From: Muricea muricata | Taxonomy: Eukaryota; Cnidaria; Anthozoa; Malacalcyonacea; Plexauridae | Direction: 5' to 3' | NCBI GenBank assembly: GCA_963855995.1 | Contig: OY979717.1 | Location: 28,291,746 to 28,355,745 of the forward strand | Length of the DNA: 64,000 nucleotides | Part shown: positions 1 to 11,714 of the stretch, piece by piece | Layout: every line of letters begins with the position of its first letter | Numbering within the stretch: position 1 is the stretch's first letter | The notes under the pieces: generated by a model | The model's database searches: none | The model's input: the letters and a program-made list of their open reading frames with translations, nothing else | What the model was told of the DNA's origin: nothing | Position numbers and translations under genes: made by a program

Positions 1-58
1 GCATACAAATCACGATATTTTACCTATTTAAGGGAAGGGTGAATATAAAATAGTCTCA

Positions 59-115
59 TTATTATCAGCACTGATGAAGATCCGAGCTTACGGATCGAAA
101 GCTCTGTGATAATAA
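59..115 (+). ncRNA. Hammerhead-ribozyme-like motif at a retroelement end
   Basis: Seen: core CTGATGA at 71-77, a perfect 6-bp stem II (79-84 with 91-96, loop 85-90), then GAAA at 97-100. The next four bases give a loopless, self-complementary AGCT (100-103) as helix III, C104 is the expected cleavage base, and 105-115 pairs with 59-70 as an 11-bp stem I with one bulged G (68). This is the type I hammerhead layout with a tiny palindromic helix III reported for Penelope-like elements and retrozymes, where activity is favoured in dimers. Odd: one extra unpaired A (78) between the core and stem II. Two decayed copies lie near 22.3 and 22.6 kb; homology continues to about 175 (a CACCATGCAAA block). 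Activity is inferred, not shown. Confidence 0.6.
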
Positions 116-477
116 ACTTACGTGGTGTTTCCACAAAATTATATTTTAATTTGGTATTCACCATGCAAACATACAAGGAACTTAGTAATGAGGTTATAGG
201 CGTGACAGAACAAAACGCAGTAGAAAATATAGTAAGAAGGTTACATGCGAAGGTAAAATGGAAACGACAAAACAAAATCAACAAACTTACTTTCACTCTA
301 TCTTTGGATTGTGGCTTCGGTTGGTCTCGTTTCATTATGCTGTTTATGGTTTCATCTCGTTGGCATTCTCTTCATAGAACATCACAACAGTGCAGAAGGT
401 AACCAACTTACTCATATACCGGCAACCATCATAAAACAAGAGAAAAATTTAGTTATAACTGTATGTATGTAGTACTT

Positions 478-626
478 ATCATTTATATACCCAGAGCGAG
501 GGGGATTCGGTAAAATATTTCCTGAAGTGATATTATTTCCCGAGGGCTTTAGCCCAAGGGAAATACCATCACTGAAGGAAATATTTCACCGAATCCCCCG
601 AGCGAAGGGTCTGTAAATGATATATT
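478..626. repeat. Foldback repeat (~150 bp)
   Basis: The two halves are inverted copies of each other around a short centre near 550 (GAGGGCTTTAGCCC). The arms share GGGGGATTCGG and AATATTTC. It looks like a small foldback MITE. No target duplication was resolved and there is no coding capacity. Confidence 0.7.
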
Positions 627-941
627 TATACCGAAAATCAAAAACTTCAGTAAGAATAGACTTTTAAGTTCTTCAAGTTGAACATACCTTCGTAAATATG
701 ATGCTCTAAAATACAAAATAGCCAGTTCTTTGTTTATTTTTATAACGAGAAGTACAGAAAATTCCTTTTAGTTTTTTAAATATTTGTGTTTTTAACGTCC
801 TTGTCCTCCAAAATACTTTATAATTCTTTGTGAAGTTCATCAAACTTTTCGCACATTTCGCCATTTTTGTTTACGAAAACTTGCCAATCTGTGCTTGCGT
901 GTACAAGCGTTGCCATGACAGCGTGAGATATTTACTGTATA

Positions 942-985
942 TCACTTTAAAAGTGAGATTCAGTGGTATCTCACTTTAAAAGTGA
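942..985. repeat. Two copies of a 15-bp palindrome
   Basis: TCACTTTAAAAGTGA occurs at about 942 and again at 971, about 29 bp apart. Each is self-complementary. They could be paired binding sites or a repeat remnant; nothing nearby decides this. Confidence 0.5.
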
Positions 986-1260
986 AATACAGTGAGAAAT
1001 CACCTCATCACGTGGTGGAAATACGATATTTTGATTGGACAATTTGAATTTGAGGTACAACATTAGTTTATATTACTTACCTTAGTCTACTAACTTTAGT
1101 AAGTATAGTTAGTGTACACTAGTTGGTGTAGATATATTTGTCTCCAGGAATTGAACCTGGAAATTGAACTAGGTCCACTCTAATTAGGTCCCCTCCAGGG
1201 TCATTTTTGTTAAATCTTAATAATATGGCTACAGACGTGAGATAAAAAAACGCGCGGTAG

Positions 1261-1349
1261 AAAATATAGCAGTAAGGTTACATGAGAAAATATAGCAGCA
1301 AGGTTACATGAGAAAATATAGGAGTAAGGTTACGTGAGAAAATATAGCT
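1261..1349. repeat. 26-bp tandem repeat, ~3.5 copies
   Basis: A 26-bp unit beginning AAAATATAGCAGTAAGG repeats at 1261, 1287 and 1313, with a partial copy at 1339 and a few base changes between copies. A related single unit occurs near 223-250, so the motif belongs to a wider dispersed repeat. Confidence 0.8.
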
Positions 1350-1528
1350 AGCAATAACATTACAAACGTGACATAACAAAACACTGTCCGATATAACAAA
1401 ACATAGTAGAAAATATAATTGTGCACTACGTAGTGCGTTTTTGTTATCTTTTGACTGCACTACCGGCATTGAAACGGAAACTGAAATGCACGTGAATCAA
1501 CAAACTTACGCCAACTCTATATACTTAA

Positions 1529-3835
1529 AGGTAGGTTACAGTCGCTTCTGCGCATGTGCGATAGGTTTGTTATGAAGAGCCTCCTCAAAACAAGTTTCCA
1601 GTCCCATGGCATAAATGAAAACACGCGCGGCCGTCTGAATCGTTCTCTGTTGTATTGCAAGGAGTGATAGTGCATCAAGTCCTGGCATAATAGTTGTTGC
1701 TTTGAGAGTTTCAAGATCAAACAATTAATATTGGATTCTGAAAACGTGGCAAATCGCGTCGCCAAAAGGTTTAATTATTCGCGTTCGGTAGCTTTTGCTT
1801 CAGATGCTGTGGGTTTCGTTCGAGACTTCGAATCGCACAACAGAATATTCACGAGTCACGACATGCTCACAGGCTAGTCTGTATATCACTCAATGAGTAT
1901 ATCGTGGATATGATCTATGACATAGCTAGCAATACATAGAGGATATTACACCGTGCATGGCGCGAAGATATTATTTACGAGTGTACATGGTGCGAAATAA
2001 ATTATACATTTTATATGCGCCCTGTAGAATATGCAATTAAATTGTCGTATTCTCGATTCCAGACTTATATATCATGATGAGGGTACATTAACTAACAGCG
2101 AATGTGTTTTTAGTGAAGACACAGACACAGTAATGAAATTGAAAGCACAGTGATGAAAGCAAAAACTCATACTTTACAAACAAATAGTTTACAAAATGGA
2201 ATGGATAAGCATTTAGAACTGTAGCCTGTGTATGTGTATATAAACGTTCATAGCATGTATAGAAGGCCTACGATTAGTACGATGATATTAGATAACACTT
2301 GTATTATATTTTAATGTATGAAACTACTGCATGTAAATTTCAGAATAGGTAAAATAATAAAATTATCCAGGTGCAAATACATGGAAATTTTGCCAGGATT
2401 TTTACATAACTGGGCAGTTCGCACACGCGTATTTTGTTGTGATTCAGCAGAAGAGAAAATGAGCGACAATTACTGTACGTCAAACATCAGGCTAAATTCT
2501 CGCTCAAGCAACCAAAATCACATCTATGCCTATGGCGTGCACCTGGACGAGAGCATTATATCATGTTTATACGATATAATATCACGACGAGAGCACATAT
2601 TGTGCTTATATTGCATTATATTGAATCTGGGATTATAATATGTAGTAAAAAACTGTATACAGTATAACAGTTTGAAATATATTCCAGGCTATTATGCTTG
2701 AAACACAAAATTAACACTTCCAGGGACATCAACGCCTAAGATACACCGACAATTTTAATACCGGACATTCAAACTCGCAATTTCCGCATCTCGCTTTGCG
2801 GCTTTGAATTCACTCATTACTTTGAATTTGTTTGGGAAACGGATTGTAAAAGTTACTATTCTATAGAGTTAATGGAATCGAGAATACGACAATTTAATTG
2901 AATATTCTACAGGGTCTATATAAAATGTATAATTTATTTCACACCTTGTACAAGCGGTTGAAACCTGCACTCAATATCTGTGTAAGCCATCGAATAAGCT
3001 CATTTATTATATGGTTATGGCTTTATGGGTGTTTCACCGTAAACTAAAACACTCGTATCTCCCATATTTTCACTAGTGAAGACGTGAAAAACGCGTGTGT
3101 TTTTTCCTGGGATTTATATGTTCTCTGTTCGCTTGTTCCAACCTGAATATGTTTTCACCACTCGTAAATAATATCTTCGCGCCATGCACCGTGTAATATC
3201 CTCTATGTATTGCTAGTTATGTTATAGATCATATCCACAATATACTCATTGAGTGATATACAGACTACAGTATCGTGATTTTCTTTTGATAAAATTGGTT
3301 CTCTGCCAAAATTGTGATTGCATGTAAGGTTCCTCTTTACACTGTTTCATGTTTTAAACATACTTGTCAACTTCTAAATACATCCTGAATATTATTAGTA
3401 GAACTCAGCTAGCGTAACTAGCTTAACATTTCCTTATTATGTGAAAGTAATACAATATATTTCTTACCACTCTGCATGACAGAGCCTGTGACTGTGAGCA
3501 TGTCGTGACTCGTGAATATTCTGTAGTGCGATTCGAAGTCTCGAACGAAACCCACAGCATCTGAAGCAAAAGCTACCGAACGCGAATAATTAAACCTTTA
3601 GGCGACGCGACTTGCCGCGTTTTCAGAATCCAATATTAATTGTTTGATCTTGAAACTCTCAAAGCAACAATTTTTATGCCAGGACTTGATGCGCCATCGC
3701 TCCTTGCAATACAACAGAGAACGATTCAGACGGCCGCGCGTGTTTCTGTTTATGCCATGGGACTGGAAACTTGTTATGAGGAGGCTCCTCATAACAAACC
3801 TATCGCACATGCGCAGAAGCGACTGTAACCTACCT
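1529..3835. mobile_element. 2.3-kb element with ~0.5-kb inverted arms, TTAA-flanked
   Basis: The ends AGGTAGGTTACAG and CTGTAACCTACCT are exact complements and sit next to TTAA at 1525-1528 and 3836-3839. Homology between the arms continues inward from about 1529 to 2062 on the left and 3835 to 2875 on the right. The right arm carries two extra segments (about 2953-3157 and 3266-3490). The ~0.8-kb centre has no recognisable transposase; the ORF at 2318-2638 looks like chance. TTAA duplications fit piggyBac or Kolobok-type elements; the AGG terminus argues against canonical piggyBac. Probably non-autonomous. Confidence 0.7.
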
Positions 3836-3839
3836 TTAA

Positions 3840-5560
3840 TAAAAGAAACATAGCAATAGCATCACAGGCGTAAGAAACAAAACACGATCGTGACATGAAA
3901 ATATAGTAATGTACCGCCTATGCTTGTGCGTGCTTTTGACTGCAAGCAACAATAAGTTAATTCCTTAGAAAGACGTTTCGATGTCAACATTACATAAGTT
4001 CAATTAAAGAGTTCGTTTCTCTTTGATTACTCATATGACTTGCCCGTGATTGCACAAGCGAATAATTATACATAAAATCGCAAAGTCACGCCTAATTAAA
4101 TTGCGCTTTCCAATTACAGTTATCACAAGAACGAAAAATAAAAAAACATACACGTACACATAACAAAATAATTTAGTACATAATTTCGTTTGAGGTGGCT
4201 CCCTAGAATTTGCATACGAAAGTGCACTGTAGTCGTCTAGCTTATCAATTTCCCGTATCTTTAATGATGCAAAGTTAAAATACTACAAACGTTTTATGAA
4301 GGGCATGGTGATAGCGTGATCACCGACCTATGTTTCGCTATTTGGCAGGTTAGTGCAAAACGTAGGTCTGATAAAAATTTTGTCAAAAGTGCGTTCCGCC
4401 CACTTTGTATTTTGTACTAATTTGCAATGATGATTGACACATTTTTAATTGTGTACCAGCGACAAACGTAAACAAGTATATAATAAATCGCACTTTTGCA
4501 ATAATTACTCGCTGGTGCAATATGCCGCGCGAGTACAGGTTTCGGCTTCTGTAGTGGATCGCATAATGCAAATCTCCACAGACAGCCACAAAATTGAACA
4601 TTAATGACTTCCTGATTTTTACACAAATTATCCATAAGGGTCCAGCAATTTTCACCAAAATTATTCATAAATGGCCTTGCGTTTTAGGATATATTCAGGA
4701 AATTTGAAAACGTGATCAAGGTTTACTACAAAATTTCGTCTAAGATTGTTCACACTCGCAAATGGAGATCCCTTGGACCCTTCTGTATTTTATATTTGAT
4801 GCTTAACTTTCCAACCACGTTTTCAGTTCACCTCACATCGTTGACACCGCACTTGCCGTGATAGGCCTACCATAAAAGATGCTGAGCGATTTCGAGCCCG
4901 GTCGATTTCTAATTATAATACCCTCAAATCTACATTCATTACTTATAGTTTTTCTTTGTGCGAGAATTCAGGCACGTAAAAACGCAGGACCGTACTTAAG
5001 AGATTTATTTTATCAAATCCAATAAATATTAGAGAATTTGGTAAAAACAATCTTCGTAAAACTATTTATTTGGTGAACCCAAATATTTAGTGAACCCAAG
5101 GGTTGCTGTTTAATTCTTTATGAACAACGCGACTCTATTTCGTTATGTTTATATAGATACGGTGTATAAAAATAGTAGACCTTTGAAAATATTCAAAGAA
5201 AACACCTACTTAGGCACTAGTCTGCCCAGAAGAAAACGTGCACAAGGTACATTTCGATCTTTTCTTGTACAGCTCCAGAAACGTAAAAAACCGTTGAGTA
5301 GCCTACACGTATATAAAAACGTTTTCTCCTAACATGTTCGCCTTTTTACTGCCCGATTGTACTTCATATCCGTCACGTCGCACGTCGCGAACAACGTAAT
5401 TACTGAAACGTTTACTTAATGTCATTTATAATACTTCGTGTACAAGCCCTATATGTAAAGCCCCAGTGAGTCAACGCTCTGCGGAGCGTCTTGTTATCAC
5501 TAAAATGTCTTGAAAATCATTCAAAGCCTTTTCCTGTAACGCGGATAAGGCATATACATT
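3840..5560. other. No gene seen
   Basis: AT-rich sequence with only short ORFs lacking recognisable domains. Nothing with convincing splice sites or motifs was found. Confidence 0.5.
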
Positions 5561-5564
5561 TAAT

Positions 5565-6805
5565 TTCAGTAACACCTGTAAATGGTGGAAAATGGACAAT
5601 ATATTGTCAGGGAAACCAGCTAAATCTAGATTTTTTTGGGGGGGCGCACGCAACGGCTCAACTTGAAATGGTGAAAATCTTCCATCCGCTCTTAATGATT
5701 TTTATGCGTCATTTAATTCAGATATTCCAGCTCTTGACATAAACACTTTACAACCGTTTTTACCTGCAAGAAACGACATCCCCACCATCCAACCTTATGA
5801 AGTCTGTAACAAACTGCGTACACTTCAAATCCATAAAGCACCAGGTCCTGACAAGATTCCAAACCGAATTCTAAAGGAGTTTGCTTATATCGTAGCTGAA
5901 CCTATTGCCAACATATTCACTTTCTTTAAGCATCGTACCGAGAATCTAGAAAGACGCTCACGTCATTTCAGTACCGAGGATAAGCCAACCAGCGAACGAA
6001 GGTGACACTAGACCCATATCCCCTACCTCAGGCGTTACCAAAATTTTAGAAGTCTTTGTAGTCAAATGGATGCTTGACGATCTAAAAGGAAACATTGACC
6101 CCTGCCAATTCGGGTGTTCAAAAGGGTTTTCGACTACTTTTCGCCTTCTAAACATGTTCCATACTTGGTTATCTCACCTTGATACACAGAGAAAACATAT
6201 TCGTGTCTGCTTTTTGGCTTCTCCAAAGCCTCCGACAGCATAAGTTATATTTTAATTGATAAATTGATTGATCTGGGCGTGAGAAGATCCCTTATCCCAT
6301 GGATAATTAGCTTTCTAACGGGCAGAAGAGAACGGATAAAGATTGATATTTCACTGAATTTCTAATAGGCTCCCTGTGACTGCTGGGGCTCCACAAGAGA
6401 CAAAACTGGGCCCAATATTATTTCTCGTCTTCGTTAATAATTTGAAGCCAAGCGCACCTGACACGAGAATGTGGAAGTTTGTTGACGATAGCACGATCTT
6501 CAAACACCTTACAGGGAAGTCTGTGTCCGTAACCCAATTAACCCTAAATCACATCGAATCATGGAGCTCTAATAATTGAATGATCCTTAATCCAAAAAAA
6601 TGCAAGGAGCTTAGAGTTTGTTTCTTTAAAGGAACCGTCGAACTACAACCTTTAGTAATTGCCAGACTAGAGATTGTCCAGAGTTATAAAGCATTAAGCC
6701 TTACTATTCAAAGTAACCTGAAATACTCGATCTATAATTACGAAGGCTTCCAAACGCTTGCATATAATCAGAATACTACGACGGTGTGGTATCCAACCAG
6801 TTGAC
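5565..6805 (+). pseudogene. Decayed LINE reverse transcriptase fragment
   Basis: Conceptual translation across several frames gives LINE reverse-transcriptase blocks in the right order: HKAPGPDKIPNRILKEF near 5840, a TRPISPTSGVTKI block near 6010, a QFG..KGFST block near 6110, the GAPQETKLGPILFLVFVNN block near 6390, and the catalytic motif as FVDDST near 6480 in place of the usual Y/FADD. The RT C-terminal piece (NPKKCKELRVCF) follows at 6590. At least four frameshifts or stops make it non-functional. It ends where the LTR-like sequence begins at 6808. The closest match from memory is the CR1/L2-like LINE type common in invertebrates. Confidence 0.85.
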
Positions 6806-6807
6806 CT

Positions 6808-6990
6808 TGTAGTACTAGTTAATGTATTACTTTATGTAATTATGCATACGTCATGTATGCGTAATAGAGCTAGACTTTGTAAAAAGCATTTTTGGTATTA
6901 AAAAACACTCAAACACTACATGGTGTCAGAAGTGGGATAACCTTTAAAAAAAATGACAATGGCATATAAACCGCCGGATTCTTTTAAAAA
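6808..6990 (+). mobile_element. Short LTR plus primer-binding site (truncated LTR element)
   Basis: A 113-bp segment (6808-6920) begins TGTAGT and ends ACTACA, the inverted ends of an LTR. It is followed immediately by TGGTGTCAGAAGTGGGAT (6921-6938), a typical tRNA-primer-binding site. A gag-like start (MAYKPPDSFKND) lies just downstream, around 6958-6999. Homology then stops, so only the 5' end of the element is here. No second LTR was found. The LTR is very short, as in TRIM-like or some Ty3-type elements. Confidence 0.6.
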
Positions 6991-6999
6991 CGACTGGGT

Positions 7000-8220
7000 G
7001 TAATCCACATAAATTGTTTTGGCAATTAAGAAACAACCAATCACAGCCTATTTCCATGTGAATTAGCCAATAAATTTTGTCGCCAGACGGTCGACTTACA
7101 TGCACTTTTCACAACATTTTTATCCAGACTACGTTTCACATTAGCGAAACGTAGCTAGATCTATGGTCAGGCTACCTTGATGAAGATTTGATCGTGCTTG
7201 CTTTTTATCGAGTAGAGTAAGGCTTACTTTTCGTCCTCTTGTTACAATGTTTTGGAAATTTCCTTCGTCGAAATATCTTCTTACTCTGTATGATAGTACG
7301 ATAATGTTGTCGTGGCTCTATTAATGTATTTTAAAATATCTATCGATACGTTTTCTATAATTTTGAAAAAGGCGAAAAATCCATAGTGAAAAGTCCTATC
7401 GATCAAAATTTAAGAAAAAACTATATTGCAAGCATTATGCGATTTCAAAAAGTTTACCAAAGGAAACGGGAGAGATTTATAGTATCATTTTGAATACTTT
7501 GTTGCTCTGATGTCATAATTATATATTTCAAAACAAGTCCCTCATGTATTTCGTAGACAACGATAAGTGCAGCACCGAATGTATGCGATTAATATCAAAG
7601 CCATTATTGAGCTGTTTTCTCACTTGGAGCTTATTTGAGGTTAAAATAGAACACATTTATAAGTAAAGAGTGATAAGACTTCATAATATTACATCAAATC
7701 GAAGCAGGTCTTCTTTGGTTTAACTTTTCTAATAAAAATCGATGTAAAATCGTTTCAAACATATTCAAGTACGAATTTGTCTGTATACCTAAAATAAGTC
7801 GTAACTGTATGTCAAAACATTATAAAACTTTGTTGTTTAAACACAACTACATAACTAACACAACCACACCGGTCTCTTGCCCCATTATCATATAGCCCTG
7901 TTGATAAGAGATATAAACGATCACTCAAAATAACAATGCTTAACAGGGCTTGTCGTCTCTCTTTCAGTAATTGGAAGACACGTGAAAGAAATGCATGTTG
8001 AGGATGCTGAGAGGTTCATCAATTGTTTTTCAGTGTTAAGAAAATGTTGGTGGAATTTTTGTGAAATGTGAACAAAAATTAATCAAATACGATTCAAATG
8101 AACATAAAGGATCGAAATAGCATATTTTCACTTCTGAGAACTCCTACAGTCGCGCAATAGAAGCGTTCCAAAAATATCTGACCAATTCATTTGTTCAAGT
8201 TCAGCAACACCTCTGAGGAT
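7000..8220. other. No gene seen
   Basis: AT-rich, with no ORF above about 60 codons showing a recognisable motif. A short hairpin (CTACGTTTC / GAAACGTAG) lies near 7130-7155. Confidence 0.5.
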
Positions 8221-8222
8221 CG

Positions 8223-8373
8223 AGTTCCTCAAAATTTTAGGAAGTTTATTAAAACGTTCATAACTTTCTGTTTATCGACCAATCAGAAAGTTCAAGAATA
8301 AGATCTAGCACTCTGATTGGTCAATTATCAGAAAGTTGTGAATCTTCCAAGAATCGTTCCAAAATTTTGAGGA
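8223..8373. repeat. Imperfect foldback repeat
   Basis: CCTCAAAATTTTAGGAA near the left end is repeated as its complement at the right end. GACCAATCAGAAAGTT and its inverted partner flank the centre near 8300. This is a small hairpin MITE without coding capacity. Confidence 0.55.
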
Positions 8374-10184
8374 TAGTGGCATGAATACCACATTTTGAAG
8401 TTCATGTTTAAAAAGTAATAGAGAAAATAACAAACCAATTCTCTTATTGATATACCATTATTTACCCACTATGTTTTGAATGAATCCAATGAAAGAAATG
8501 TGACTTAGTATAGTAATATATTGTTGCCCTTTCATGGTGAATGTTCAGACAATAACAATGAGTATGATGAAGAGTTTGATGAATATCCAGGAGGTCTTGT
8601 AAATTGCCTATCTGGAGAGTTTTATGCAAATTCTATGCAAATCCATTAGTTTATTCAGAATATAACATAATTTTCTGTCATGTAGCCTTCACCAGAGACA
8701 ACTATTGCAGAGGATGAGCCTGAACCAAGCCGCCAAACAGCAATTAGCAGTAAATCCTAATCACAGACTATCACACAAAAGCCGAAGCGTAATATAATTA
8801 CCAAACCCTGTAAATTTTATCTATTATATTGCTTTTATTCCTAAAATAAATAAAAGTTCTATATTTTTTTTACAAAAACAGAGTATTGAGTGTAAATAAA
8901 AAGTCATCATAAAACCCAAGATGGCTGCCATGAATTTTGAATAATTATGTGAACAGTAAATGTGAAATTACTCTGAAGTGACTTATTCAATATAAACTAA
9001 AATGTAGAGATATCTTGGCCATATGTATTGTTAGCCTTTTAAAATATTTGTGGCAAAGCCATGACATTTCTGGAGTTGGTAAAATTTCTTGAATTTACAA
9101 AATTGTAGTTATTGTTCCTATTGTTTATCGGAAAATTCTAAACGACTACCCCCTGAGAACCATTCATGACCATAAAAACTTTGTGAAAACTTTTTTTTTA
9201 TAATATACATTATATAGGCTTTCCAAAAATATATAGTTTCCCATACCTATTGTATGTAATTTGCCTGTTTTGAATGCTTGACACATACTTTGTTAATTTC
9301 GATAAAAAATTGGCCCAAAAATCAGTAATTTAAGAGTTAAGTTTAATTTTAGAAGAAATAACTTGCATTATCAGAAAGCTCGTAAAAAACTATATATTAG
9401 ACAATTGACTGGTCACCCAAATTATCCCAATTCTTAGTAAGTTATTAGCCTTCGAAAGCATAGTGTTTACTTTTTTTGCGCAATTTTAGCATTTTTTCGT
9501 AGTTTAAATTAAGAATCAGTAACTTGAAAAGGCTTAAAAAATCGAGATGACCATTTAAATGTCTTATATTTAGTTTTTATGAGCATTCTGATGATGTAAG
9601 TCATTTATTCCTAAATTAAACATAAAATATCGCCTTTTTACAGTAATACAGTTTTGTAGTAAAATCGCCTAAAAAGGACCTGGCAGGCGTAATGTTGATT
9701 GGAAAAATTGGTATCAAATGACTTGGTGTTCCTCGCTACCATATGCTCGCTTCCTGAAAGTTACCAAGATTATACCCAAAAATGCATATGGTTTACAAAG
9801 TCAAGCGGACTAATGTTTGTAATTCTTTTGTTGTTCCTCCTCAGAATGTCAAGCATTAAAAACGAAGAAAAGCTTGTTTGAGTTGGCTGTTTTTCGCTGC
9901 CGTATCATTTTCTTTATCTTTTTATAATTTTTCTTAGCTAGTTGCTAGGCAGCAGCATGACAGGTAGATTTGTTACATGTTAGGCGAATTTAAGCATCGA
10001 TCTCTTGCAAAAATGGTTAATGTATAATAGTTATCTGTATACTATAGAGGAAATAGAAAAACTCGTATTGTGCGATTATGTATGATAATGCACTTAGATA
10101 ATGTTGTGAAAATACTGGAAGAGCAAGTTACGCGATATTGTATTCTCCCAACATCACCCCTCCTCCGCCCCTCCCCCGTACATT
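8374..10184. other. No gene seen
   Basis: AT-rich intergenic sequence. ORFs are short and without domain signals. The GC-richer stretch from about 10150 marks the start of Harbinger A. Confidence 0.45.
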
Positions 10185-10696
10185 AGAGAACTTAAGCAAC
10201 AGCGGCGGTGACGACGACGGTAACAGGAAGTACATTTTACTTCCTGTTGACGTTTTCTACTTTTGCCAGGTGTCGTCGCAAGCTTGCGCCGAGGGCAAAT
10301 TGTTTGTTCTCACGTTTTCTCTAAAACGTCAGTCATGGAGCCTACAGCAAAGGCGAAACAGTAGTAAGTTCACAACAATTTATGTTATAATATCAATGTT
10401 ATTCTTGTATTTGACTCAGCAAAAGCAAATGTTGTTTTAGAACTTCCAACGATCAAGAAAAATAAGTTGTATCACAGGTTGTATAGTGTGTATTCATGTT
10501 CAGTTGACATAATATAATAAGCTACTACTTGAGCCTCGGCGTGAACAGAAGAAGTCTGTTGAATAGTCATTGTCATTTTAAAATATTTGGATTGTCGAAA
10601 ATATTTCTGATTGTTTATTTTAAATTGTTCGACTTTTAAAGAAAGTAGGAGCTAAATTTAATATTATTAAAACCTGCTTTTGTATTTTTAAGAACC

Positions 10697-11344
10697 ATGG
10701 AATGGTCTGAAGAACACGACATATTATTCCTGAAAGAAATGGCTGCAAGCGACATCTTCATGTACAAGTGTAGATCGTGGTAAAGTTTGAGATGGTACCG
10801 CCGATTGACTTAATCGTAACCAGAATCCTAAATTTGTCATAAAAGAGAAACGTGGCGTCCGAGATAGATGGAGCTTACTGCTCAACAAAATTAAAAAACA
10901 AATGGTTGATGAAGAATTGGCATCCGGAATAGCACCAAATGACATTAGCGAAAAAGATAATTTGATTGAAAAGCTGAGGGAAAAAGAAGAGAGTTCCCTT
11001 TCCTTAAGTACAAAGAAAACGAGTGACAGAGCAACAGCTGAAGAAATGCGTAAACAAGCTATGGAACGCATAGGGGATACTGCTAAAAGACAAACGATGC
11101 CAAAGGTGATGGCAACTTGAAGGAAATAAAAAAACGTAGAACTGGAGGTGAAATTGTCGCATACTTGAAAGAAAAGGCTGAGCAAGCTATTCGTCAAGAA
11201 GAGAACGAAATTAAACGCAAAGAACAAGAATTAGCAATGAAACGACAAAATTCAATTTTGGAAATCATGAAGAAGCAAGCTGATCAAGCGCAAGAATCCC
11301 AACAGCAAATGCTACAGCAGCAGCAATTGATGAATCAAGCCCTA
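10697..11344 (+). pseudogene. Myb/SANT-like DNA-binding gene of Harbinger A, split by an insertion
   Basis: The ATG at 10697 opens MEWSEEHDILFLKEMAAS, the classic start of the Myb-like accessory protein of Harbinger elements, which in this family recruits transposase to the element ends and to the nucleus. The next helix region (LNRNQNPKFVIKEKRGVRDR, about 10812-10865) needs a frame change, and stops occur near 10781 and 10797. A Glu/Lys/Gln-rich coiled coil follows (10902-11341). The frame runs into the end of Harbinger B at 11344. After that insertion the reading frame resumes at 16733 with LVSVMEKLISK and a stop at 16766-16768, giving the missing C-terminus. The tail sequence and coiled coil are still readable, so decay is moderate. 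Confidence 0.85.
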
Positions 11345-11714
11345 AGGCCCATTTACACGACATGAATTTTCGGCACGGGCTGCTAAAATTTGGGCCCGAG
11401 AGCCAGCTTTTCCGGCCCGCTAATTTCTGTTTACACGACAGTTATTGTGTTTCGACCTCCGTGCCGTAAAATTAAGATTCTAAGCAATTTTATTCCATTC
11501 TATTAAATTAAATTAGTTATTTATAAACAACTTTTTTTGGAAATAAAATGAGCTGAAGGAAGGCTCTATGTCTGTTTATCCCACAAACCGATTCTATTCT
11601 AAATTAAGATTTTAAGCTTCTAACTATTTTATGGCACTGTAGGGTTCACAGTAGAAGTGCCAGCGGTCTACCGTATATTAATTATTTTTTCGCGTTTTTG
11701 CGGGAAATTTAAAT

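Noticed and set aside
1144-1160. tRNA T-arm-like sequence on the minus strand (CCAGG-TTCAATT-CCTGG)
   Set aside because: No acceptor stem, anticodon arm or proper D-arm could be folded around it; at best a tRNA-derived remnant.
1261-1349. Short direct repeats considered as a CRISPR array
   Set aside because: Units are directly abutting with no spacers, and the genome is eukaryotic.
1536-3828. Similar 62-residue ORFs at both ends of the long-arm element (MFDLETLKAT...)
   Set aside because: They are the same inverted-arm sequence read twice, with no domain; conservation follows from the inverted repeat.
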